From: Saccharibacillus sp. O23
GTDB taxonomy: Bacteria > Bacillota > Bacilli > Paenibacillales > Paenibacillaceae
Length of the DNA: 64,000 nt
Assembly: GCF_002205895.1 (NCBI RefSeq)
Contig: NZ_NJDE01000012.1
Span: 31,696 to 95,695, forward strand
Reading direction: 5' to 3'
The notes beneath the pieces are model-generated. The model did not search any database and had not been told where the DNA came from. It saw only the letters and a program-made list of their open reading frames with translations. This document shows positions 1 through 12,059 of the stretch, piece after piece (position 1 is the stretch's first letter; each line of letters opens with the position of its first letter). Position numbers and translations under genes: made by a program.

Positions 1-3275
<3,275 letters not shown>

Positions 3276-3304
3276 TCCGTCCCACCGTCCCACCCCCTTC
3301 AGTT

Positions 3305-3340
3305 AAGCCGCTCCCCGATTCCCTCGGGCGAGCGGCTTTT
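3305..3340 (+). terminator. Rho-independent terminator of the bgl operon
   Basis: AGCCGCTC at 3306-3313 pairs with GAGCGGCT at 3330-3337 and is followed by a T run. It lies 30 bases after the glucosidase stop. Confidence 0.85.
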
Positions 3341-3479
3341 CGCTGCCGGGATTTTCTTTATCCGGAAAAGCGCTCGAAACAGGCTTTTTTTCGCTTTCGC
3401 TGTTCATGCGCCGTAAAAATGACGATATAAAACGTTACTGTTCGATCGCTTTATTTTTGCGAAAGCCGGAGGTTATTCC

Positions 3480-5813
3480 ATGTATAAATATCGCTACTTC
3501 TTTTACTCGGCAACCGTGTTATACCTGATCGTCTATTACGTCCTGCTGGGCGTCTTCCGCGGGAACGAACAAATCATGTCCTGGCTCGGCAATCTGCTCA
3601 ACTTGCTTCCGTCCGCCGCCGGCAGCTGCGTGCTTTGGGCAGTATCCCGCAAGGCCGAGGCTTCGCTGCAAAGATTTTGGCGGCTGCTCATGTACAGCTG
3701 CTTCGCGTACATGCTCGCCATGTGTCTCTGGCTGTGGGACGCGTTCAGTCCTTCTTTCGAGCTGTCGGTTCCCAGCGCCGCGGATTACCTGTGGTTCGTC
3801 GAAGGAATTCTGATCTGCTGGGCCCTGCTGCTGCTGAATTACAAGCAGTTGAAAGGACTCAATGCCGTCCGGCTGCTTCTCGACGCTTCGATCTTTATGA
3901 CGACGATGATCGCCCTGAGTTGGATCCTTCTGATCGAACCGCTTTACGCGCAAGCGGCCGCGAGCGGCGATCTGTCTTTCGTCATTCTGAACGTCAGTTA
4001 CCCGATAGAAGATCTCGGTTTCCTGTTCCTCCTGATCCTGCTGATGCTGTCCAATCGATACGCGATCGCGGTCAAGGCCCAGCAGATGCTGCTTGCTGCC
4101 GTCATGCTGTTCATCTTCGGGGATTCGATCTATTTGTATCTGCTTACGATCGACGGTTACGCCATAGGCAGCTTCATCGACCCGGTATGGAGCATGTCCT
4201 TGATCGCTATCGCCATGGCGGGCATCGAATCGCTGAATCCCGATTTCCGCGCCGAGACGAGCGAAAAGCCGCTCAGACCGGGCAAAGGATGGATCAAGCG
4301 GCTGCTGCCTTACGTCAGTCTGGGTACGCTCATGGTGGTCATGCTGCTGCAGCTGCCTTATTTCAACATCATCGTGCTGTGCTGCATAACGGGCATCCTG
4401 CTCGTGACCGTGCGCCAAATCCTCACGCTTGCGGAAAACGACGAACTGCTGGCCCGGTTGGGACAATATTTGAAAGTCAGCGACCGCGCGGCCAATCACG
4501 ACGAACTCACCGGTCTGCCGAATCGCCGCCTGTTCAATCTTCGGCTCCAGGAAGCCGTCGCTCAAGCGGAGAAAGACCGTGCCGAGCTCGCCGTCGTCTT
4601 CCTGGACTTTAACCGGTTCAAATATATCAACGATACCCTAGGCCATAGTACAGGAGACCGGATGCTTCAAGAAGCCGCCGCTCGGTTCGAGAAAACCCTT
4701 CCCGAACGCTGCCTGCTGGCCAGGCTGGGCGGCGACGAATTCGTGATCTTGGTCCCGCTGCTTCCGAACCTTCGACGCGTTCACGACGCGATCGCCGCCG
4801 TCGAAGACGCGCTCAAAGAGCCCATGCGGATCGAAGAACATTCTCTTCACGTCTCGACCAGCATAGGCGTCGCGATTTATCCCGCCGACGGGGATACCAT
4901 GGACGAGCTGTTGAAAAACGCGGACGCCGCCATGTACCGCTCGAAAAAAAACAACGGCGGTAAAGCCGTTTTCTTCGACGCGTCGATCGGTTCCGAATCG
5001 GAACGCCGGCTGGAAATCGATAACGACCTTAATGCCGTTATCGAACGGAATGAACTGTCGCTGCATTATCAGCTGCAGATGCATGCGCAGACCCGCAGAA
5101 TCGAAGGCGTCGAAGCGCTGCTGCGCTGGAAGCATCCCGTCAAAGGCTACATTTCGCCGGCCGATTTCATTCCGATCGCCGAGGAGACCGGAGCGATCAA
5201 GCCGATCGGGGAATGGGTGTTGCGGCAGGCCTGCATGCAGCAGCAAAAATGGGCCCGCGCGGGATTGACCGACCTGCGGATGAGCGTGAACGTTTCTCCG
5301 CGGCAGCTTCAAGACGAAGAAATCGTCGAAACCGTTCTGGGTATCATGCGGTCGACGGGAATCGATCCGGGCAGACTCGTGCTGGAGATCACCGAAACGT
5401 TCGCCGTCAAAGATATTCCCGCGGCGGTCGAACGGTTGGGCCGCCTTCGGAAAGCCGGCATTCAGGTGGCCATCGACGATTTCGGCAGCGGCTACGCGTC
5501 GCTCAAATATCTGAAGAACTTCAAACCGTCCATGCTGAAGATCGATCGCGAATTCGTCGCCTGCATCCGGCAGGAAGACGAAGAAGCCGACGATATAGTG
5601 CGCGCGATCATTGCGCTGGGACAAAGCCTGAGAATCGAAGTGCTGGCCGAAGGCGTGGAGACGCCGGAACAGTTGGATTTCCTGCAGGAAGCCGGCTGCG
5701 ACGAGATTCAGGGCTATGTGATCGGCCGTCCCCTGCCCGAAGCCGAAATGACGTCGAAGCTCAAATCTTCGCCTTTTTGCACCGTCGTTCCGCCGGATTC
5801 GCTCAGTTCCTGA
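3480..5813 (+). CDS. Membrane GGDEF-EAL diguanylate cyclase/phosphodiesterase
   Basis: Predicted to make and/or break cyclic di-GMP. The first 320 residues form about nine membrane segments, a probable sensory domain. A GGDEF domain follows, with its intact signature at 417-421, then an EAL domain. Key EAL motifs are present: EALLRW at 545, NVSPRQL, EITE, DDFGSG at 666-671, KID and EGVE, so phosphodiesterase activity is likely. The position of the cyclase inhibitory site (RxxD, just before GGDEF) reads RCLL, so product inhibition through that site is not expected. Monocistronic; starts at ATG 3480 after a GGAGG-like site and ends at a shared terminator. Which activity dominates cannot be told from sequence. 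Confidence 0.92.
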   Translation: MYKYRYFFYSATVLYLIVYYVLLGVFRGNEQIMSWLGNLLNLLPSAAGSCVLWAVSRKAEASLQRFWRLLMYSCFAYMLAMCLWLWDAFSPSFELSVPSAADYLWFVEGILICWALLLLNYKQLKGLNAVRLLLDASIFMTTMIALSWILLIEPLYAQAAASGDLSFVILNVSYPIEDLGFLFLLILLMLSNRYAIAVKAQQMLLAAVMLFIFGDSIYLYLLTIDGYAIGSFIDPVWSMSLIAIAMAGIESLNPDFRAETSEKPLRPGKGWIKRLLPYVSLGTLMVVMLLQLPYFNIIVLCCITGILLVTVRQILTLAENDELLARLGQYLKVSDRAANHDELTGLPNRRLFNLRLQEAVAQAEKDRAELAVVFLDFNRFKYINDTLGHSTGDRMLQEAAARFEKTLPERCLLARLGGDEFVILVPLLPNLRRVHDAIAAVEDALKEPMRIEEHSLHVSTSIGVAIYPADGDTMDELLKNADAAMYRSKKNNGGKAVFFDASIGSESERRLEIDNDLNAVIERNELSLHYQLQMHAQTRRIEGVEALLRWKHPVKGYISPADFIPIAEETGAIKPIGEWVLRQACMQQQKWARAGLTDLRMSVNVSPRQLQDEEIVETVLGIMRSTGIDPGRLVLEITETFAVKDIPAAVERLGRLRKAGIQVAIDDFGSGYASLKYLKNFKPSMLKIDREFVACIRQEDEEADDIVRAIIALGQSLRIEVLAEGVETPEQLDFLQEAGCDEIQGYVIGRPLPEAEMTSKLKSSPFCTVVPPDSLSS

Positions 5814-5833
5814 CCGGTCGACCGTTCACGCGA

Positions 5834-5870
5834 AAAAGCCGCTTGCGCATCATGGCGACAAGCGGCTTTT
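5834..5870. terminator. Bidirectional terminator between convergent genes
   Basis: AAAAGCCGCTTG (5834-5845) pairs perfectly with CAAGCGGCTTTT (5859-5870). It serves the GGDEF-EAL gene on the plus strand and the Nudix gene on the minus strand. Confidence 0.9.
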
Positions 5871-5875
5871 CGACG

Positions 5876-6361
5876 TCAATCCCGTTTTTCCGGCAGAGCG
5901 TCGAAAGAGTTCGGAGCTTCGCCCATTCCGAAACTGCCGTATCCGTATCCGCGTCTCGACCTGCTCCAGGCTTCCTTGATGAACGGTACGGTCTCTTGGG
6001 GCAGCTCGTCCGCCGGGCACCAATAAAGCTCCGCGCATTTATCCGGCTCGAGATTGACCGGTTCTCCGTCCCAACATTCCGTTTCGAAAAAGAAATCGAT
6101 CCGCTCGTCCTCTCCTTCTTCGGACGCCCCGATCTGCCAGACTCCCGTCATGCGAAGGTTCGCCGGCTCGATCGTTACGCCGCATTCTTCGCGGACTTCG
6201 CGCATCGCAGCCGCGGGAGCCGTCTCCCCCCGTTCGATCTTCCCCGCGGGAAGACCGTACAGGCCGTCTTCATGCCCCGTATTCTGCCGCTTGAGCAGCA
6301 AAATCCGGCCTTCCCGAATCAAAAAAACATGCGCCACGCTTACTCGTTTTTCCGTGCTCAT
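5876..6361 (-). CDS. Nudix hydrolase
   Basis: Cytoplasmic pyrophosphohydrolase of 161 residues acting on a nucleoside diphosphate linked to another group; the substrate cannot be read from sequence. The complete Nudix box spans residues 40-62, with GKIERGE followed by REVREECGV, including the metal-binding glutamates. The sequence resembles MutT/NADH-pyrophosphatase-like housecleaning enzymes. It lies 35 bases downstream of the alpha/beta hydrolase on the same strand, so it may be the third gene of the merR transcript. It ends at the shared terminator 5834-5870. Confidence 0.88.
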   Translation of the reverse strand: MSTEKRVSVAHVFLIREGRILLLKRQNTGHEDGLYGLPAGKIERGETAPAAAMREVREECGVTIEPANLRMTGVWQIGASEEGEDERIDFFFETECWDGEPVNLEPDKCAELYWCPADELPQETVPFIKEAWSRSRRGYGYGSFGMGEAPNSFDALPEKRD

Positions 6362-6396
6362 CGGCTTCGTCTCCGTTTCGTTCGAGGCAGGAAAAA

Positions 6397-7443
6397 TCAG
6401 CGTTTTTCCTGCCCCGCTCTTTTCTCCGGTATTCCTTTATCCATTGTACGCAAAAACGTCCGCATGTCGCTTAAATATCCGTCGTCGAACAGTTCGCGCG
6501 GCATGAACACGGCCGTCAGCGCGGTTAACGCGTCCGATTCCGACAGCCTCCGTTTCAGCATGGAGTGGTCGGCGTCCGGCAGACGGGTAACGGTGAGCAG
6601 CCGCTTCGGAATCTTCGCCCGGTAGACGTTCTCGGTATCGTCCGAATCGACGTTAAGATCGCGTCCGCCCAATACCAGATGCACCGGCTGTTTGAAATAA
6701 GCCAGTTCGTCCGCGGAATCTTCCTCGAAGTTTCGGCGGATAAACGTCCAGCGTTCCCGCGAGATAGACGAAGATTCGCGTTCTCCCGCTTTCTTCATAT
6801 AAGTCTCGTAAGAAGCTCCTGCCTGAAGCAGCTCCAGCACGGCGGCGTCCCGGCGTTCAGCCTCTTCGATCTGTCCCGTCGACGCGCCTGCTCGCTTCAT
6901 TTCCGCACGCGTATTGTACTGCCCCTGCTTGATCCAATCGACCGCCGGCGCGACCAAGATCGCGAATCGAAGCTCCGGTTCGTCGCGCGCGACCTTCGGC
7001 ATCACCCATCCTGCTTGACTGGCTCCCCAGAGGCCGATGCGATCGGGATCGAGATCCGGCTGTTCGCGCGCCCACTGCACGGCATATTCGGTATCGCGAG
7101 CCCGGTCTTCCATGCTTTGCTCCAACCAGCTGCCTTCCGAGCCGCCGATGCCGCGTTTGTTCAGCGAGAGCGACGCATACCCTTCGTCGGCAAAAGCTTC
7201 CCATAACGGCTTGTACGCATCGTCGTAAGCCGCGTTCGTCGGACCGTCCCCGTGCACGAATACGATAACGCCTGCCGGTTTCTCCCGATCCTTCGGCATC
7301 GCGAGCACGCCGGTCATCGCGCCTTCGGGCGTCTCGATGCGAATCTCGCGCTCGTCGAACCGAAACGTATTTTGAATGAGGAAAAATGCGACTCCGATCA
7401 TCAGCAAAACCGCCGGCAGCGCGATCGCGATTCGTTTCTTCAT
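6397..7443 (-). CDS. Alpha/beta hydrolase, membrane-anchored
   Basis: Serine hydrolase of 348 residues with one N-terminal membrane segment (about residues 4-23), probably anchoring the catalytic domain outside the membrane. The nucleophile elbow reads GASQAG with S142, and a late DADHS supplies the likely histidine. The HGDGP stretch near 64-68 fits the oxyanion region. It overlaps the upstream MerR gene by four bases (ATGA), which indicates translational coupling and probably shared control. The family includes esterases and acyl-peptidases; no substrate can be named. Confidence 0.82.
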   Translation of the reverse strand: MKKRIAIALPAVLLMIGVAFFLIQNTFRFDEREIRIETPEGAMTGVLAMPKDREKPAGVIVFVHGDGPTNAAYDDAYKPLWEAFADEGYASLSLNKRGIGGSEGSWLEQSMEDRARDTEYAVQWAREQPDLDPDRIGLWGASQAGWVMPKVARDEPELRFAILVAPAVDWIKQGQYNTRAEMKRAGASTGQIEEAERRDAAVLELLQAGASYETYMKKAGERESSSISRERWTFIRRNFEEDSADELAYFKQPVHLVLGGRDLNVDSDDTENVYRAKIPKRLLTVTRLPDADHSMLKRRLSESDALTALTAVFMPRELFDDGYLSDMRTFLRTMDKGIPEKRAGQEKR

Positions 7444-8252
7444 TTTCCCGGCGCCTCCGCATTCGATCGGCTCCCGTCTCCGACGCGAACTTCAAGTTCC
7501 AACGTCAGACTTTCCCCGCCGAATAACGAAAGATACGACTTTTCCGTCAAAATAAACCGCTCGGCCCGCACGCCGAATCGTTCTTGCGCATGTCTCGCCA
7601 TCGCTTCGATCCGTCGTTCCGCTTCTTTGTCGTCGAACGCCTCGAAGCGCTCATGCAGATAGATTCCGCGCTCTAACACCAGATCGGCTTGTGCCGTTTG
7701 CGGCTCGTCTTTTTCGGGAGCGAAATAAAGCACGGTTCCGTTCCGGTCAGACACGTAATGCAGGTCCGCTTCGAACAAAGCCGACGGACGGCGCTCCGCC
7801 CGAAGCAGCATACGCGCGGTCGGTTCGCCGCGTTCGCCGAGTACGGCGCAGCGAATGAGCGGCCGATCTTCGTGCTCGAACAGCCCGTAACCGGGATATT
7901 TCTGTTCGCGCTGCCGATCGCGTTCGTGCAGCACCTGCTCGGTGAAGCGTTCAATCTGCCGAAGCCGGCCGATCTCTTCGCGGATCTGCGACAACGATCG
8001 CTTCAGCAAATTTTCGTGCGCTTCGGCATCGTATTCGTCGATCGCTCGGCCGGCTTCCGCCAGCGGAATACCCATTTTGCGAAGCAGCAGGATATGCGAC
8101 AGCCGGTACAGCTCGTCCATCCCGTAACGCCGATAACCGTTGTCTTCCGCATAAGCGGGCATCAGCAGCCCTTTTTCTTCGAAATAACGGACTTGATGAA
8201 CCGATACGCCCATCAGCCGCGCGAATTCGCGTATGGATAAGAAATCGTTCAC
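7440..8252 (-). CDS. MerR family transcriptional regulator
   Basis: DNA-binding regulator of 270 residues. The N-terminal 70 residues are a classic MerR winged helix (SIREFARLMGVSVHQVRYFEEKG, broken here for length: SIREFARLMG then VSVHQVRYFEEKG). A coiled linker follows, then a C-terminal domain of about 130 residues that may bind an effector, possibly GyrI-like. It is the first gene of a cluster with the alpha/beta hydrolase, which it overlaps by four bases. Its own promoter has the 19-bp spacer that MerR proteins twist into an active form (8289-8319), so autoregulation and effector-controlled expression of the hydrolase are inferred. Confidence 0.88.
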   Translation of the reverse strand: MNDFLSIREFARLMGVSVHQVRYFEEKGLLMPAYAEDNGYRRYGMDELYRLSHILLLRKMGIPLAEAGRAIDEYDAEAHENLLKRSLSQIREEIGRLRQIERFTEQVLHERDRQREQKYPGYGLFEHEDRPLIRCAVLGERGEPTARMLLRAERRPSALFEADLHYVSDRNGTVLYFAPEKDEPQTAQADLVLERGIYLHERFEAFDDKEAERRIEAMARHAQERFGVRAERFILTEKSYLSLFGGESLTLELEVRVGDGSRSNAEAPGK

Positions 8253-8288
8253 TTCTGCGCGCCTCCTCGGTTTCTTCGTTCTTTGTTT

Positions 8289-8319
8289 ACTATAAAGGTT
8301 AGGTCAGACCCAAGGTCAA
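8289..8319 (-). promoter_or_regulatory. MerR-type promoter with 19-bp spacer
   Basis: Read on the minus strand, TTGACC (8314-8319) and TATAGT (8289-8294) are separated by 19 bases, the over-long spacing typical of MerR-controlled promoters. A GACCTTGGGT / ACCTAACCTT partial dyad fills the spacer. Confidence 0.7.
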
Positions 8320-8383
8320 GCGCGTTTTCGGACACGTTATCAAACCTTTTACAACAAACTTACTAAAAATAACCGAAAACCTA

Positions 8384-8411
8384 TTGACTTTAATTGTGCA
8401 CGAGGTATAAT
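8384..8411 (+). promoter_or_regulatory. SigA-type promoter of clpE
   Basis: TTGACT (8384-8389) and TATAAT (8406-8411) have a 16-base spacer and lie directly before the CtsR operator. The predicted leader to the clpE start codon is about 190 bases. Confidence 0.85.
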
Positions 8412-8413
8412 AA

Positions 8414-8430
8414 AGTCAAAGAAAGTCAAA
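8414..8430 (+). promoter_or_regulatory. CtsR operator
   Basis: AGTCAAA-GAA-AGTCAAA matches the CtsR heptad direct repeat (RGTCAAA-NAN-RGTCAAA) without mismatch. It overlaps the expected transcription start, so CtsR bound here would block clpE until heat or protein stress. Confidence 0.93.
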
Positions 8431-8611
8431 GTCAGGACGAAAGATCAAACCGTACCCTATGGATTTTCCCTCCGGTTTGATATCGACAGCCTTCGATCTT
8501 CGTTCTGGGTAACCTTCGGCTTTCGTCCCCCACATTCCGGCGGCCTGCTTCTGTCGAGGCGGGCAGCCGTTTTCTGAATTTAAATTTCGATAACGAAAGG
8601 GGCATGCCTTC

Positions 8612-10762
8612 ATGCGCTGTCAACACTGCAATCACAATCAAGCAACCGTAGGTCTGAGCCTCACCCTTAACAATAAATCCGAAAAAATGTTTCTCTGCGA
8701 AGACTGCTATGCGAAAGTAAACGGCGGCGTACCGTTCGCTGCGGGCTTCGGTTCCGCGGGCCAATCGCCGTTCGAAGAACTGTTCAGAGGCTTCATGCAA
8801 TCCGGCCAGTCGAATTCCGGCGCGGCCGGACAGTCTTCCCGCGGTGCGGAACAAGGCGCGGGACGCCGAGGCGGCGGCCTGCTCGACCAACTCGGCCGCA
8901 ATCTGAACGACGCGGCGCGAAGCGGCAAGATCGATACGGTCATCGGCCGTGACGACGAGATCGACCGCGTCATCGAGATCTTGAACCGCCGCAACAAAAA
9001 CAATCCGGTGCTGATCGGCGAACCGGGCGTCGGCAAAACGGCGATCGCCGAAGGATTGGCGCTGCGGATCACGGAAGGCAACGTTCCGGCGAAACTGCTC
9101 GGCAAAGAAGTCTATTCGTTGGACGTCGCTTCGCTCGTGGCCGGTACGGGCATCCGCGGCCAGTTCGAAGAGAAAGTGAAGCAGTTGATCGCGGAACTGG
9201 AACAGCGCCGGAATATCCTGCTGTTCATCGACGAGATCCATCTGCTGGTCGGCGCGGGTTCCGCGGAAGGTTCGATGGACGCCGGCAATATCCTGAAGCC
9301 GGTATTGGCGCGCGGCGAGCTGCAAGTGATCGGCGCGACCACGCTCAAAGAATATCGCCATATCGAAAAAGACGCCGCGCTGGAACGCCGTTTCCAACCG
9401 GTTACGGTCGACGAACCGACGCTGGACGAGACGTTGGAAATTCTCAAAGGACTGCGTCCGAAATACGAACAGTTCCACGGCGTCCGCTACTCCGACGAGA
9501 CGCTCGAAGCCTGCGTGCGGTTGTCGAGCCGCTATATCCAAGATCGCTTCCTGCCGGATAAAGCGATCGACCTGCTGGACGAATCCGGCGCCAAATTGAA
9601 TCTGCTCGCGCCGGTCGGCGACGAAAGCGAAATTCGCGACCGTCTGGAACAGATCAAAAACGAAAAAGACGCGGCCGCCCGCGAAGAAGATTACGAACGC
9701 GCCGCCAAGCTGCGCGACGAAGAAGCTTCCCTCTCGGCACGTCTGGAGAACAGAACCGCAAGCGGCGATACGCTCGAAGTGACGGTCGAAGACATTCAGA
9801 ATATCATCGAACGCAAGACCGGCATTCCGGTCGGCAAGCTGCAAGCGGACGAACGCGGCAAGATGAAGAATCTGTCCGCCCGTTTGGAGAGCCGCGTGAT
9901 CGGCCAGAGCGAAGCCGTGGACAAAGTGTCCAAAGCGGTACGCCGCGGACGCGCCGGACTGCGCAGCAGCGCCAAACCGATCGCTTCCTTCTTGTTCGTG
10001 GGACCGACCGGCGTCGGCAAGACCGAGCTGTCCAAAGCGCTGGCCGACGAACTGTTCGGCAGCAGCGACGCCATGATCCGTCTCGATATGAGCGAATACA
10101 TGGAACGCCATTCCGTGTCCAAACTGATCGGTTCGCCTCCGGGCTATGTCGGCCATGAAGAAGCCGGACAATTGACGGAACGCGTGCGCCGCAACCCGTA
10201 CAGCATCATCCTGCTCGACGAGATCGAGAAAGCCCATCCGGACGTGCAGCATATGTTCCTGCAAGTGCTGGACGACGGCCGTCTGACCGACAGCCAAGGC
10301 CGTACCGTCAGCTTTAAAGATACGGTCATCATCATGACTTCGAACGCCGGCACGACCGCCGACAAGAAGATCACCATGGGCTTTATGGCGAAGGAAGAAG
10401 AAACCCGTTCGATCGTAAGCTCGCTCGGTCAATATTTCCGTCCCGAATTCTTGAACCGATTCGACGGCATCGTGCCGTTCGCTTCGCTCAAAGAAGCCGA
10501 TCTGGTCGCGATCGTGGACAATATGCTCGGCGAAGTCGCGGCCAATCTGTCCGCGCGCGGCATCTCGCTGACGATCGGCGACGACGCGAAACGCAAATTG
10601 GCCGAACTGGGATACGATCCGGCGTTCGGCGCCCGTCCTCTTCGCCGCATGATTCAGCAGCATGTGGAAGACGGCATCACCGATCTGCTGCTGGACGACG
10701 AAGACGTGACCGCGATCGCGGTCGAAACGGAAGAAGATCGGATCGTCGTTAGACGTGCCTGA
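8612..10762 (+). CDS. clpE: ATP-dependent Clp unfoldase ClpE
   Basis: AAA+ unfoldase that feeds damaged proteins to the ClpP protease in the cytoplasm. It has 716 residues. The N-terminal zinc finger with C3, C6, C29 and C32 is the mark that separates ClpE from ClpC. It is followed by AAA domain 1 (Walker A GEPGVGKT, 136-143), a UVR motif at about 345-385 and AAA domain 2 (Walker A GPTGVGKT, 464-471). ClpE is known as a CtsR-repressed heat-shock protein, and a perfect CtsR box lies at its promoter here. Monocistronic, ending at the terminator at 10812-10855. Confidence 0.96.
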   Translation: MRCQHCNHNQATVGLSLTLNNKSEKMFLCEDCYAKVNGGVPFAAGFGSAGQSPFEELFRGFMQSGQSNSGAAGQSSRGAEQGAGRRGGGLLDQLGRNLNDAARSGKIDTVIGRDDEIDRVIEILNRRNKNNPVLIGEPGVGKTAIAEGLALRITEGNVPAKLLGKEVYSLDVASLVAGTGIRGQFEEKVKQLIAELEQRRNILLFIDEIHLLVGAGSAEGSMDAGNILKPVLARGELQVIGATTLKEYRHIEKDAALERRFQPVTVDEPTLDETLEILKGLRPKYEQFHGVRYSDETLEACVRLSSRYIQDRFLPDKAIDLLDESGAKLNLLAPVGDESEIRDRLEQIKNEKDAAAREEDYERAAKLRDEEASLSARLENRTASGDTLEVTVEDIQNIIERKTGIPVGKLQADERGKMKNLSARLESRVIGQSEAVDKVSKAVRRGRAGLRSSAKPIASFLFVGPTGVGKTELSKALADELFGSSDAMIRLDMSEYMERHSVSKLIGSPPGYVGHEEAGQLTERVRRNPYSIILLDEIEKAHPDVQHMFLQVLDDGRLTDSQGRTVSFKDTVIIMTSNAGTTADKKITMGFMAKEEETRSIVSSLGQYFRPEFLNRFDGIVPFASLKEADLVAIVDNMLGEVAANLSARGISLTIGDDAKRKLAELGYDPAFGARPLRRMIQQHVEDGITDLLLDDEDVTAIAVETEEDRIVVRRA

Positions 10763-10811
10763 TCGAGCTTCCCGCCTTCCCTCTTGAACAAGACATGCAA
10801 AAAGAACAACA

Positions 10812-10855
10812 AAAAAGCCGTCCTCGGCCGATCATTCGGCAAAGGGCGGCTTTTT
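10812..10855. terminator. Bidirectional terminator after clpE
   Basis: GCCGTCC near 10817 pairs with GGGCGGC near 10844, flanked by A and T runs, between convergent clpE and the 389-residue gene. Confidence 0.8.
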
Positions 10856-10889
10856 CGCGTGTCTTGAAATTTCGGTTTGCGGGATCGGG

Positions 10890-12059
10890 TTACGTTTCTC
10901 CGCCGACAAGGAGCAGCAGCCCGGCTTCTCCGGCGGTCTGCCATCGCGACGAACCTTCTTGCCAGAAATAAGCGTCGTCCGGATTCAATAGGCCTTTGCG
11001 GATCGCGAACCGGATCTGCGATTTGGAATAGACGCCTCTCGGCCGGCCTCCTTCGGAGACCAATAAGTCTTCGTCTTCGTCCGTCGGCGTAGAAGGCGAT
11101 TCCCACGGCTGCTGATGCGACGGCGAATACGGCAGCGCCAGCGCCGCATCGGCCCGAATCCCCTGCAGCGAAGATAAATAAAGGCGTAGCCCTTTCAGCA
11201 GGCGCGCAAAATCGCGGCCGTGTATCGCGTTGTAGACGGAGACGCCGTCGAGCTTCAGCGTGCTTTTTTCGAGTTCGATACGCTTCAGGCCGGCGATTCG
11301 CCGAAAACTCAGAAAGCTTTCCCGAAGGCCTTCGCGGCGGAAGGAATACTGATTGCGGATATGCAGGCCTTCGCTGCTTAAAGCAACGCCGTAAGCGCCC
11401 TGCGCGCGAAGACCCTCTTCGCGGAACGCCAACAGGCTCGCTTCTCCGAACCCGAACCGTTCGTACTGCGGCTGCCGGCGCATACCGGAACGTTCGCTGT
11501 CGAAGTGTTCGGGCTTGAAGTAGCCGCTTCGGCGGCAGAGATAGAGCAGGAAATATTCGTCTGTACGCAGGTCGGCTTCTTCGCCCGCCGCGTTCCGAAG
11601 CCGCAGCGGAATCGGACCGTACGGCGGCAGCGAGAGCGTACCGGCGCTTGCGCGAATGCGCGTCAGCAGCTCCAGCATGACGTCGCGTTCCATCTTCAAT
11701 CCGGTCGTGGACAGTTTGCGTTCGCCTAACCGGATCGCGTCGTCCAGATAGCCTTCTTCGGGCAGCGGTTCCTGTCCGAACTCTTCCCAGCCGACGAAAC
11801 CCGTTGCGGAATTGGATCTCCAGTAGATCCCTCGATCGGTAAAAGCCACGCCGCTGCGATATTTGCCCAAGACCGTCGCGTCGAAAAACAGCCGAAGCGA
11901 GTCTCCGCTCGAAACGAGCAGCTTCCGGCAGACTTTGTTCGCTGCGCGGTCGGACAGCCGATCGGCGGCCTCGGCACCCGGATATTCGGCTCCGATCCGC
12001 TCGGCAAGTTCGGCCCAAGAATAAAAACTCCCGATGTCTTTCGTCATGGACTTTACCAT
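10890..12059 (-). CDS. Uncharacterised protein, PH-like repeats and C-terminal GYF_2-like domain
   Basis: I do not recognise this as a named protein. It has 389 residues if it starts at ATG 12059, which overlaps the stop of the TPR gene by seven bases; ATG 12047 is an alternative. Two similar segments (about residues 55-120 and 200-290) each contain a GVA-T-D/GI-Y/R pattern like small bacterial PH-like domains. The last 50 residues (GVYSKSQIRFAI then a YFWQEGSSRWQTA stretch) look like the GYF_2/DUF4339 fold. No signal peptide or membrane span. Overlap with the TPR membrane protein implies one operon and perhaps one complex; a role in stress or envelope scaffolding would be speculation. Confidence 0.6.
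   Translation of the reverse strand: MVKSMTKDIGSFYSWAELAERIGAEYPGAEAADRLSDRAANKVCRKLLVSSGDSLRLFFDATVLGKYRSGVAFTDRGIYWRSNSATGFVGWEEFGQEPLPEEGYLDDAIRLGERKLSTTGLKMERDVMLELLTRIRASAGTLSLPPYGPIPLRLRNAAGEEADLRTDEYFLLYLCRRSGYFKPEHFDSERSGMRRQPQYERFGFGEASLLAFREEGLRAQGAYGVALSSEGLHIRNQYSFRREGLRESFLSFRRIAGLKRIELEKSTLKLDGVSVYNAIHGRDFARLLKGLRLYLSSLQGIRADAALALPYSPSHQQPWESPSTPTDEDEDLLVSEGGRPRGVYSKSQIRFAIRKGLLNPDDAYFWQEGSSRWQTAGEAGLLLLVGGET

Larger units (their letters stand above)
8253..8611. other. merR-clpE intergenic region and clpE leader
   Basis: This 359-base gap holds the divergent merR promoter, the clpE promoter and the CtsR box, then a leader of about 180 bases. In the leader, ATCAAACCG near 8444 can pair with CGGTTTGAT near 8473. 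A CGG..CTGC / GCAG..CCG stem (8538-8569) is followed by TTTT and resembles a weak terminator. No gene is supported here. The clpE ribosome site (AAAGGGG) is at about 8599-8605. Confidence 0.6.
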
